Source: Candidatus Sungbacteria bacterium RIFCSPHIGHO2_01_FULL_50_25 (GTDB lineage: Bacteria > Patescibacteriota > Minisyncoccia > Sungbacterales > HO2-52-23). From it: DNA of 5,408 nt. The stretch covers positions 1 to 5,408 of the forward strand of contig MHQD01000035.1 of assembly GCA_001822215.1 (NCBI GenBank), in the 5' to 3' direction. Within the stretch, counting starts at the first letter, position 1. Every line of letters begins with the position of its first letter. Made by a program: the position numbers and the translations under genes. Under the pieces are notes generated by a model. The model was not told where the DNA came from, did not search any database, and saw nothing but the letters and a program-made list of their open reading frames with translations. Positions 1 through 5,408 of this stretch are shown piece by piece.

Positions 1-120
1 TTATGGGGCAAAACGCCGATACCGTCCTTGTTTCGTATCCCGCTCCGATTTTCGTGCGGCTTATGGGGCAAAACGCCGATACCGTCCTTGTTTCGTATCC
101 CGCTCCGATTTTCGTGCGGC
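1..120. repeat. Perfect 60-bp tandem duplication (two copies) at the window edge
   Basis: Bases 1-60 and 61-120 are identical with no mismatch. Identity ends at 121, where the second copy continues into unique sequence. The unit is a multiple of three, so the reading frame of the overlapping AsnB-like gene survives and a 20-residue block starting GQNADTVL after a Met is encoded twice. That block corresponds to a once-only part of the synthetase active-site region in the AsnB family, so two copies in one protein would be abnormal. Third-codon positions are also identical, so the duplication is either very recent or an artefact of assembly at a contig end. I cannot see upstream of base 1, so more copies or a longer unit are possible. 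Confidence 0.97.
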
Positions 121-794
121 GGCTTGTCATGGCAAACAGATTCCTTCCGGCCAATTCCTTCTTTTTTCTTCGAGACAGGCGCAAGTATCTTTTTTCGACC
201 GCGAGCATCGTGCGACTCTTCGCATACTTTAAGTCGCAAGGCATCTTTCCCGGTCCGTGGATTACTGTTCCGGAAGAATATTTCCGGAGCAAGGAAGAGT
301 GCATCGCACCCTACATTTCCGCGCGCGATCTCATGCAGCGGATAATTCTTACGGAAGAGCTTCTTACCGAGTCGCGGAGGAATCAGATATCTCAAAACGA
401 AATCCCCGCCATATTCGGTATCGACGTCAAATGCCCGTATTACTCAAAAGAGTTTGTCAATCTCGCGCTGCGGATACCAATGAATCTCCGGAAGCTTGAT
501 GGATACGATAAGGCAGTTTTTAAGGAGCTTGCGCGAAAGCGCGGAGTGCCTGCGGCTGTCGTCGAAAAAAAGAAAAAGGGGCTTTCGTACGGGTATAGGG
601 AGTTTATGCGAGCGGGTATGCATATCCCCATCTGGGATAAAATGGAGCGGGATGATTTTATCAATGCGTTTGTGCGCATTAAAAAGATCCGGGAAAAACG
701 CGAGAATGATTTCTTCACGTTTGATTGTCTCCGCAGTGTATATGAGTGGGGAGAGCTTGTTGCAAAGCCGCACGGTTTTTCGATAACGTCATAG
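3..794 (+). CDS. Asparagine synthase-like amidotransferase, C-terminal part (5' partial)
   Basis: This is the C-terminal part of the ATP-dependent synthetase domain of the asparagine synthase (AsnB/Asn_synthase) family, which activates a carboxylate with ATP and transfers ammonia to make an amide. The GQNAD motif (residues 2-6, repeated at 22-26) resembles the family's GEGADE segment. GIDVKCPYY (139-147) aligns with the usual V..PFLD stretch. DGYDKAVFKELAR (166-178) followed by the basic KKKKGLSYGYREF (189-201) matches the conserved sK.llR...pe.i..rpKkGF..P..eW pattern. The glutaminase domain and the PP-loop SGG motif would lie upstream, outside the window. The ATG at 3 is almost certainly an internal Met rather than the true start. 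The gene carries the 60-bp in-frame duplication. In this context a role in amidating a sugar uronic acid (WbpS-like) is as plausible as true asparagine synthesis. The family call is good; the substrate is unknown. Confidence 0.8.
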   Translation: MGQNADTVLVSYPAPIFVRLMGQNADTVLVSYPAPIFVRRLVMANRFLPANSFFFLRDRRKYLFSTASIVRLFAYFKSQGIFPGPWITVPEEYFRSKEECIAPYISARDLMQRIILTEELLTESRRNQISQNEIPAIFGIDVKCPYYSKEFVNLALRIPMNLRKLDGYDKAVFKELARKRGVPAAVVEKKKKGLSYGYREFMRAGMHIPIWDKMERDDFINAFVRIKKIREKRENDFFTFDCLRSVYEWGELVAKPHGFSITS

Positions 795-927
795 GGTTTC
801 CCGCTTTTTTGCATGCGCGGAAGAGCGGAACACACAGAGACATACGAGAGTTATAGTATATGGAGAAGATCGAACGAAGTACCTAGGAAATACGATTTTT
901 TGTACGTCCTCGATTTGTCCAGATTTC
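795..927 (+). promoter_or_regulatory. 133-nt intergenic gap, possible promoter region for the downstream operon
   Basis: This is the only sizeable non-coding gap in the window, between the AsnB-like stop and the GT4 start. It contains a TATAGT element (852-857) that could serve as a -10 box, but no convincing TTGACA-like -35 lies at the normal distance. A hairpin can form from 801-808 with 821-828 (8 bp including one G-U pair, 12-nt loop). No U-tract follows it, so it is not a standard intrinsic terminator. No Shine-Dalgarno sequence precedes the ATG at 928. A separate transcript starting here is plausible from spacing alone; read-through from the upstream gene is equally possible. Confidence 0.25.
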
Positions 928-2097
928 ATGAAATTGATTTATATTTCTCATATGCGTTTTCCGAGCGAGCGGACGCATTCGACTTTTGCGATGAAGACGT
1001 GCGAGAGTTTTGCCCGGAAAGGAATTGATGTTGAGCTTTGGGTTCCGCGGCGCAGGAACGCCGCATTTATCGGTGTTGATCCTTTCGCATACCACGGCAT
1101 TGCAAAACTCTTTCGTATCCGCCGTTTTCCCGCGCTCGACCTCATTCGCTATGCGGGTCCATACGGAAATTTTATCCTTGCAAGCACGTTTGGCGTATGC
1201 ATATTTTTCTATGCGGTTGCGGCGCGGCTCCACCGGAGTGCGCTATTTTATGGGCACGACCCGTATGATATGGTTTTGCTCTTTTTGATCCGCGCCAGAG
1301 TATTCGTCGAAATTCACGAGATCTATGGCTCGTATACGCGCTATCCGCGTTTTATCCGCTGGATATTCAGTTCAATGGCCGGATGCATCACTACGAATCG
1401 CCATAAAAAAAACGCGTTGAGGGACATTACGGGGATACCGGACCAAAGAATTATGTATGTGCAGAATGCGGTTGACGTCGGCCGTTTTCAGATTGAACTT
1501 CCGCGCGAAGAAGCCCGGATGCGGCTGAAACTCCCTCTTCATAAAAAAATTTTTCTCTATACTGGTCATCTTTTTGACTGGAAGGGCCGCGATACGCTTT
1601 TTGAAGCGCATCGATTCCTCAATGGGGAAGAAATGCTGTATCTCGTCGGAGGTACTCAAAGGGATAGCAGTGAATTTCAAAGACGGGTAGACCAGGCGCA
1701 CGCGGAGAACATAGTCCTCATAGGGGAACGGCCCCACGGGGAAATACCGCTCTGGCTCCGCGCGGCAGATGTTCTTTTGGTGCCCCATAGCGGGAAGTTC
1801 GATATCGCGCGATTTGAGGCCTCCCCCGTAAAGCTTTTTGAATATATGGCGTCAGGACGTCCCATCGTTGTTTCCGATCTGCCCTCAATTCGAGAGATCG
1901 CAGACGGATCAATGGTATGGTTGTGCGAGCCGGATAACCCAAAGTCGTTTGTTGATTCGATCCACAGCGCCCTGGCGGAAAAAACAGAATCGGAACATAA
2001 GGCAAAGAAAGCAAGGGAAGAGGTATTGCAATATACATGGGAGATGCGTTCGCAGCGCATTATTGATTTTATCCGGAGTGTATCTGGCGTAATATGA
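928..2097 (+). CDS. GT4-family glycosyltransferase (GT-B fold)
   Basis: A 389-residue retaining glycosyltransferase of the GT4/Glycos_transf_1 type, expected at the cytoplasmic face of the membrane, moving a sugar from a nucleotide donor onto a growing glycan. The N-terminal acceptor domain opens with a beta strand and a loop containing PSERTHS (residues 12-18) and MKTCESFARKG (22-32), typical of these enzymes. A hydrophobic stretch at about 79-98 may be a membrane-associating helix. The C-terminal donor domain starts near 207 with the YTGHLFDWKGRDTL segment (211-224). It contains the signature E-x7-E pair, E297 and E305, in EASPVKLFEYMASGRPIV (297-314). Full family length suggests an intact gene. 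ATG 928 is the first ATG in its frame and gives the typical MKLIYIS start, although no Shine-Dalgarno sequence is visible. Its stop overlaps the next start as ATGA (2094-2097). Donor and acceptor cannot be told from sequence. Confidence 0.93.
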   Translation: MKLIYISHMRFPSERTHSTFAMKTCESFARKGIDVELWVPRRRNAAFIGVDPFAYHGIAKLFRIRRFPALDLIRYAGPYGNFILASTFGVCIFFYAVAARLHRSALFYGHDPYDMVLLFLIRARVFVEIHEIYGSYTRYPRFIRWIFSSMAGCITTNRHKKNALRDITGIPDQRIMYVQNAVDVGRFQIELPREEARMRLKLPLHKKIFLYTGHLFDWKGRDTLFEAHRFLNGEEMLYLVGGTQRDSSEFQRRVDQAHAENIVLIGERPHGEIPLWLRAADVLLVPHSGKFDIARFEASPVKLFEYMASGRPIVVSDLPSIREIADGSMVWLCEPDNPKSFVDSIHSALAEKTESEHKAKKAREEVLQYTWEMRSQRIIDFIRSVSGVI

Positions 2098-3209
2098 ACG
2101 TCCCTTTTATTGATTTGGGGTGGCAGCATCGGGCGATACAAGACGAACTCAAAAAGAGATTTGAGGCGATTTTCGAGCGCGCGAGTTTCATCGGCGGAAA
2201 GGATGTTGAGGAATTTGAAAATAATTTTGCCCAATATCTCGGCGTTCGGCACGCGATTGGCGTTGCAAACGGCACCGACGCGCTTCTTTTGTCTCTCGCG
2301 GCAGGCGGCGTTGCCTCGGGAGATGAGGTTATCACCGTTCCGACGACATTTATTGCGACAGCGGCCGCCATACGCCATGCCGGAGCAAAGCCGGTATTTG
2401 TCGATATCGATTTCAAGACAAGAAGTTTTGATGTCTCAGAGCTTCGCGCGAAGATTACTCCGCGCACAAAAGCCATAGTCCCGGTCCACCTATACGGACA
2501 GTCGGTTCCTCTTGATCCGATATTGGAGATCGCCCGCGCGCATAAACTTTTTCTCATCGAAGACGCATGCCAGGCCCACGGCGCGGAATATAAGGGAAAG
2601 AAGGTCGGATCATTTGGCGCTTTGGGAGCATTCAGTTTTTATCCGGGGAAAAATTTGGGAGCGTATGGGGATGCGGGAGCCGTTGTTACGAACGATGATC
2701 TCTTTGCAGAAAGGGTGAAAAAATTGAGAAACCACGGAGGAATCGGCAAATATGAGCATGATATCCTCGGCTACAATTCTCGCCTTGATGCGCTGCAGGC
2801 TGCGGTGCTCGACGAAAAGCTCAAATTCCTTGATGAATGGAACCAGATGCGCCGCGACATCGCGCGCCTCTACGATGAAGGATTTAAGAATGCGCGAGGC
2901 CTCACTTTGTATCCGCCGCTTCCTGAGTCGTCTCCGGTGTATCATCTGTATATTGTAAAGTTAGAGTCCCGCAATCGAAATCAGTTTATCCAGTTCCTGC
3001 GCGATCGGGGCATCGGAACCGGAATTCACTATCCGGAACCAATTCATCTTCTTCCCCCTTTCGCATATCTGGGGCATGCGAAGGGGGATTTCCCCGTTGC
3101 CGAAGAGTATATGAAATCTATCGTAAGCCTTCCGATATTTCCGGGGATGACCGAGGAACAGGCACGATACGTTATAGATACCGTACACGAGTATTTTAAG
3201 AATCTATGA
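2094..3209 (+). CDS. DegT/DnrJ/EryC1/StrS sugar aminotransferase (WbpE/WlbC-like)
   Basis: A 371-residue PLP-dependent, fold-type I aminotransferase that puts an amino group, normally from glutamate, on a keto-sugar nucleotide in the cytoplasm. The expected landmarks are in order: N-terminal VPFIDL (3-8), FIGGKDVEEFE (32-42), the PLP-phosphate region ANGTDAL (58-64), IEDACQAHGA (155-164) with D157 positioned for the pyridine nitrogen, and SFYPGKNLGAYGDAG (181-195) with K186 as the Schiff-base lysine. NSRLDALQAAVL (228-239) and the substrate-side RGIGTGIHYPEPIH (305-318) follow. Length and motifs are complete, so it should be active. The downstream Gfo/Idh and acetyltransferase genes favour 3-transamination of UDP-3-keto-GlcNAc uronic acid, as in WbpE/WlbC. 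A dTDP-3-keto-6-deoxyhexose (QdtB/FdtB-type) substrate is the main alternative. The start is set by ATGA overlap with the GT4 gene; GGAG at 2075-2078 is 15 nt away, too far to be a good ribosome site. Confidence 0.95.
   Translation: MNVPFIDLGWQHRAIQDELKKRFEAIFERASFIGGKDVEEFENNFAQYLGVRHAIGVANGTDALLLSLAAGGVASGDEVITVPTTFIATAAAIRHAGAKPVFVDIDFKTRSFDVSELRAKITPRTKAIVPVHLYGQSVPLDPILEIARAHKLFLIEDACQAHGAEYKGKKVGSFGALGAFSFYPGKNLGAYGDAGAVVTNDDLFAERVKKLRNHGGIGKYEHDILGYNSRLDALQAAVLDEKLKFLDEWNQMRRDIARLYDEGFKNARGLTLYPPLPESSPVYHLYIVKLESRNRNQFIQFLRDRGIGTGIHYPEPIHLLPPFAYLGHAKGDFPVAEEYMKSIVSLPIFPGMTEEQARYVIDTVHEYFKNL
3053..3088 (+). other. Strong RNA hairpin inside the aminotransferase coding sequence
   Basis: Bases 3053-3066 pair with 3076-3088, giving 13 base pairs with one bulged T at 3059 and a 9-nt loop (3067-3075). 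The stem contains a run of five C-G pairs. A competing small stem, GGGG 3084-3087 with CCCC 3092-3095, overlaps the 3' arm, so two mutually exclusive folds are possible. The hairpin lies about 120 nt before the stop and encodes residues near 320-332 of the aminotransferase. The pairing is directly visible; any regulatory role is speculation, and chance in a G+C-containing coding region is the default explanation. Confidence 0.4.
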
Positions 3210-4222
3210 ATATGTCAAAAATATCTGTAGGGCTTATCGGGTATGGATACTGGGGTCCGAACCTTGCAAGAAACTTCCGTGCCTCGGATCTCTATGAGCT
3301 TTCATATATTGCCGATCTCTCGGAAAAGCGGCGGAGTGCGGCACAAAAAGAAAACCACGGAAGCCGTGTCATATCTGATTATCGTGAAATTTTGGAAGAT
3401 TCCAAGATAGAGCTTGTTGCGGTTGCGACTCCGACGTCGACCCATTATGCGATTGCGCGCGAAATCCTTTCTCGGGGAAAGCATGTGTTTGCCGAAAAAC
3501 CTCTCACAAACAGTATCGCCCAGGCCGAAGAGCTGGTGAACCTTTCGGAAAAAGCGGGAACGATTCTTGCCGTTGACCATCCGTTTCTTTTTTCTTCAGC
3601 GGTCAGGAAACTCAAAAGCATTATTGATTCAGGCGACATTGGGGATATTTTTGTCATTGATTCGGAGCGCCTCAATCTCGGTCTTATCCAAAAGGATACG
3701 AATGTCTTTTGGGATCTTGCGGTTCATGATGTTTCAATCATTGATTACCTCTTGGGAGGCGTCCTGCCGCATCGTCTTATGGCTGACGCGGAGCGTTATA
3801 CCCAGCAAGACCAGCATGAGTTCGGAGCCGTATCACTCCGGTATCCGGGAAAACAGATCGCAAATATCCGGGTAAGTTGGCTTTCGCCAATAAAAGCGCG
3901 ACGGATGATGATTGTTGGTTCGAAAAAGATGGCGTATTTCGACGATATTCATCCAGACGAGAAGATAAAAATTATCGATAAGGGAGTAGAATACGATTCC
4001 GATAAAGATAAAGCGCTTTTCCCCGTATATCGGTGGGGGGATGCGCTTTTGCCCCGACTCGATAATACGGAATCACTTCGACGAGAGGTTGATGAGCTTT
4101 ACGCCACAATCCGCACTGGTACGCCGTTTCCTTCTTCGGGGCGTGATGCGCTTCGGATTCTCAAGGTGCTTTCGGCAATCGATGAGTCGCTTATCAGTCG
4201 TATGGAAGTGGCTATTGTATGA
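3206..4222 (+). CDS. Gfo/Idh/MocA-family sugar-nucleotide dehydrogenase (WbpB/WlbA-like)
   Basis: A 338-residue NAD(P)-dependent oxidoreductase. The N-terminal Rossmann fold carries GYGYWG (12-17, the GxGxxG dinucleotide motif), VAVATPTSTH (71-80), and HVFAEKPL (93-100) with the family EKP motif, K98 being the expected catalytic lysine. The C-terminal substrate domain carries NVFWDLAVHDVSIIDYL (166-182); H174 sits where the family has its conserved active-site histidine. The likely reaction is oxidation of the C3 hydroxyl of UDP-GlcNAc uronic acid, with the bound NADH re-oxidised by 2-oxoglutarate, as known for WbpB and WlbA. That 2-oxoglutarate would come from the neighbouring aminotransferase. 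The assignment rests on gene context; many Gfo/Idh proteins act on other sugars. ATG 3206 overlaps the previous stop as ATGA. A second ATG at 3212 would remove only two residues and cannot be excluded. No Shine-Dalgarno sequence precedes either. Confidence 0.92.
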   Translation: MNMSKISVGLIGYGYWGPNLARNFRASDLYELSYIADLSEKRRSAAQKENHGSRVISDYREILEDSKIELVAVATPTSTHYAIAREILSRGKHVFAEKPLTNSIAQAEELVNLSEKAGTILAVDHPFLFSSAVRKLKSIIDSGDIGDIFVIDSERLNLGLIQKDTNVFWDLAVHDVSIIDYLLGGVLPHRLMADAERYTQQDQHEFGAVSLRYPGKQIANIRVSWLSPIKARRMMIVGSKKMAYFDDIHPDEKIKIIDKGVEYDSDKDKALFPVYRWGDALLPRLDNTESLRREVDELYATIRTGTPFPSSGRDALRILKVLSAIDESLISRMEVAIV

Positions 4223-4695
4223 AAAAAATACAAGATGATGTCATATTGGGAGACGGAGTCGTGATCCAAGATTTTGTACATTTGTATGGATGTAAGATTG
4301 GCGATCGGACAAAGATAGGTCCGTTCGTCGAAATTCAAAAAGGAGTTGTGATAGGGCGGGATTGCAAGATCTCGAGCCATACGTTTGTCTGTGAAGGCGT
4401 CGAGATTGAAGACGGCGCATTTGTCGGCCACAATGTCACGTTTATCAATGATAACTATCCGCGGGCGACTACCGAGGATGGCAGGCTTGCAGAGGACCTT
4501 GATTGGCAGGATAGATTCAAAAAAACCCTTGTAAAACGAGGCGCCTCTATAGGAAGTTCGGCGACGATTTTAGGAGGCGTTATCATCGGCGAAGGCGCCA
4601 TCGTGGGCGCGGGAAGTGTCGTCACGAAAAATGTTTTACCGCGAACAATTGTCGCGGGCGTGCCCGCGCGCGTGCTTCGAAAAACGGAAGAATAA
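4219..4695 (+). CDS. Left-handed beta-helix (hexapeptide) N-acetyltransferase, WbpD/WlbB-like
   Basis: A 158-residue acyltransferase of the LbH superfamily, normally a trimer using acetyl-CoA to acetylate a sugar amine in the cytoplasm. Imperfect hexapeptide repeats run through about residues 8-74 (VILGDG, KIGDRT, VVIGRD, VEIEDG) and resume at 107-150 (ASIGSSATILGGVIIGEGAIVGAG in outline, then VVTKNVLP and VAGVPARVL). They are interrupted by a loop at about 77-105 that begins NDNYPRAT. This interrupting loop is typical of the WbpD/WlbB/WxcM-N type sugar N-acetyltransferases, and N77 lies in the active-site segment of that group. The protein is somewhat shorter than I expect for WbpD-type enzymes but both ends look complete. 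The probable job is 3-N-acetylation of the amine made by the aminotransferase, finishing UDP-GlcNAc3NAcA. Start ATG 4219 overlaps the previous stop as ATGA; a weak purine-rich GGAAG lies 10 nt upstream. Confidence 0.92.
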   Translation: MKKIQDDVILGDGVVIQDFVHLYGCKIGDRTKIGPFVEIQKGVVIGRDCKISSHTFVCEGVEIEDGAFVGHNVTFINDNYPRATTEDGRLAEDLDWQDRFKKTLVKRGASIGSSATILGGVIIGEGAIVGAGSVVTKNVLPRTIVAGVPARVLRKTEE

Positions 4696-4713
4696 TCCGC
4701 CGCAGAAACTGCC

Positions 4714-5408
4714 ATGAAAACTCTTTTTATTACTGTATCCGAATCCTCGGTTGCAAATAATCTCCTCCGCGGAGATTTTTTCCGTCTTTTGCGGGGTGCA
4801 AATGACCTCCGGGTTATTCTTATTGCTCCTGAAAGCGCAGTCGCCGCGTATGCACAGGAGTTTGGAAGAGAGCGAGTTTTTGTTTTATCGATGCCGTCCG
4901 CACGGCGTGGGCTTCGAGAAAAAATAAATAATTTTTTAGCAAGAAATGTTTTGAGGACGCGGATGGTACATCTTTTGCAGATGCGCCAGTTTCTCGATGA
5001 TAAAAAAAGATTTTCGTATGCCCTGAAACGGGCGCTTGCTACTGTGTTCGGGCGATCGCGGGTGTTTCAAACAATTGTCCGCATGCACGAACGGACGCTT
5101 CCGATGGATTCCCGCATTCGGGCGCTTTTTAGCGAGTATAAGCCCGATCTCGTGTTTGCAACTGTTGCGAATTATATTAATATGGACGTCCCGCTTTTGC
5201 GCGAGGCGCAAAAGCGCGGTATCGCAACCATCGGCATGATGCGGGGATGGGATGCATTTCCGGCTCACGGGTTTTTACGCGTGATTCCGGATATTATGCT
5301 ATTGCAAAATGAATATATGCGCACGACCGGCCGGAGGTATCAATTTATACCGGAGGCTCGCATGCGCGTTATCGGCACGCCGGCGTTTGATTGGCATTTT
5401 CGAAAAGA
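4714..5408 (+). CDS. Putative GT-B-fold transferase, N-terminal part (3' partial)
   Basis: An open frame of 231 complete codons runs off the right edge without a stop. It begins 18 nt after the acetyltransferase stop and in the same frame. The codons between that TAA and ATG 4714 include no other start, so the start is forced. The protein opens with MKTLFITVSESSVANNLLRG, a beta strand and glycine-containing turn like the first Rossmann unit of GT-B enzymes. Later come YKPDLVFAT (142-150), LLREAQKRGIATIGMMRGWD (161-180), a VIPDIMLLQNEYM strand/turn (190-202) and RVIGTPAFDW (218-227). The last resembles the G.P.fD element of CDP-glycerol glycerophosphotransferase-like and UDP-sugar GT-B proteins. 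I do not recognise a named member. The C-terminal donor-binding half is missing from the window. A glycosyl- or glycerophospho-transferase acting on the same surface glycan is the best guess from fold and context. No signal peptide or Shine-Dalgarno sequence is visible. Confidence 0.8.
   Translation, partial: MKTLFITVSESSVANNLLRGDFFRLLRGANDLRVILIAPESAVAAYAQEFGRERVFVLSMPSARRGLREKINNFLARNVLRTRMVHLLQMRQFLDDKKRFSYALKRALATVFGRSRVFQTIVRMHERTLPMDSRIRALFSEYKPDLVFATVANYINMDVPLLREAQKRGIATIGMMRGWDAFPAHGFLRVIPDIMLLQNEYMRTTGRRYQFIPEARMRVIGTPAFDWHFRK
4759..4781 (+). other. Hairpin plus T-tract within the first codons of the right-edge gene (terminator-like)
   Basis: AATCTC (4759-4764) can pair with GAGATT (4772-4777) around a 7-nt loop, and T4776-T4781 forms a run of six T at the 3' side. 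CTCCGCGGAG (4765-4774) is also a perfect 10-bp palindrome that overlaps the stem. The layout resembles a weak intrinsic terminator or attenuator placed at codons 16-23 of the last gene. The stem is only 6 bp and lies inside coding sequence, so it may be chance. Confidence 0.2.

Noticed and set aside
566..572. A AAA AAG heptamer in frame in the AsnB-like gene, identical to the dnaX-type -1 slippery sequence
   Set aside because: It falls in the Lys-rich stretch expected in this family just before the KGL/KGF motif. A -1 shift would only hit a TAG at 596-598, and I see no convincing stimulatory stem downstream. Coincidence is more likely.
801..828. Hairpin after the AsnB-like stop as an intrinsic terminator
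   Set aside because: The stem is short and contains a G-U pair, the loop is large, and no T-tract follows it on the + strand, so it does not meet the usual terminator pattern.
440..835. Minus-strand open frame of 131 codons opposite the AsnB-like gene
   Set aside because: It mirrors codons of a gene with clear AsnB family motifs, and the composition looks like antisense read-out rather than a protein.
813..1028. Possible small + strand gene of 71 codons beginning in the intergenic gap
   Set aside because: It overlaps the first 100 bases of the well-supported GT4 gene in another frame, has no recognisable domain and no ribosome site.
1403..1412. Run of eight A within the GT4 gene that might be a frameshift or phase-variation tract
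   Set aside because: The frame is intact through it, encoding HKKNA, and the downstream domain is complete. One short A-run alone is weak evidence for phase variation.
1677..2378. Long open frame of 233 codons on the minus strand
   Set aside because: It is antisense to the GT4 and aminotransferase genes, which have complete family motifs, and its translation shows no recognisable domain. It is a shadow frame.
1..5408. CRISPR, tRNA/rRNA, insertion sequence, toxin-antitoxin or defence genes
   Set aside because: No spaced repeats, tRNA-like cloverleaf, transposase motif or inverted-repeat boundary was seen, and nearly the whole window is accounted for by polysaccharide-biosynthesis coding sequence.

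Overview
This window is a piece of a surface-polysaccharide (O-antigen, capsule or exopolysaccharide type) biosynthesis locus. All recognisable genes lie on the + strand. The style suggests an uncultured bacterium, possibly of the Patescibacteria/CPR (Parcubacteria-like) group. The reasons are an N-terminus on the GT4 glycosyltransferase of a kind I associate with that group, tight packing with 4-nt overlaps, and no canonical GGAGG Shine-Dalgarno sequence in front of any start. The lineage is an inference from impression, not a demonstrated placement.

Layout. Positions 1-120 are two perfect, head-to-tail copies of a 60-bp unit. They lie inside the 3' part of an asparagine-synthase-like (AsnB superfamily) amidotransferase gene that enters from the left edge and stops at 794. 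A 133-nt gap (795-927) follows. Next come four genes joined by three successive ATGA stop/start overlaps: a GT4 glycosyltransferase (928-2097), a DegT/DnrJ/EryC1/StrS sugar aminotransferase (2094-3209), a Gfo/Idh/MocA sugar-nucleotide oxidoreductase (3206-4222) and a left-handed beta-helix acyltransferase (4219-4695). After 18 nt a sixth gene starts at 4714 and runs open off the right edge. It looks like a divergent GT-B-fold transferase of the glycerophosphotransferase/sugar-transferase type.

How the genes fit together. An aminotransferase, a Gfo/Idh dehydrogenase and a hexapeptide N-acetyltransferase together are the set used by WbpB/WbpE/WbpD (Pseudomonas aeruginosa O5) and WlbA/WlbC/WlbB (Bordetella). 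Those enzymes convert UDP-GlcNAc uronic acid to UDP-2,3-diacetamido-2,3-dideoxy-glucuronic acid: 3-oxidation, then 3-transamination, then 3-N-acetylation. The flanking transferases would then place this or other sugars on a lipid-linked glycan. The AsnB-like protein could amidate a uronic-acid carboxyl, as proposed for WbpS-type proteins. The UDP-GlcNAc 6-dehydrogenase and any 2-epimerase expected for the pathway are not in the window.

I found no RNA gene, CRISPR array, insertion sequence or clear novel system. The items most worth checking are the perfect in-frame 60-bp tandem duplication at the left edge, the poorly characterised right-edge transferase, and two RNA-hairpin candidates inside coding sequence.
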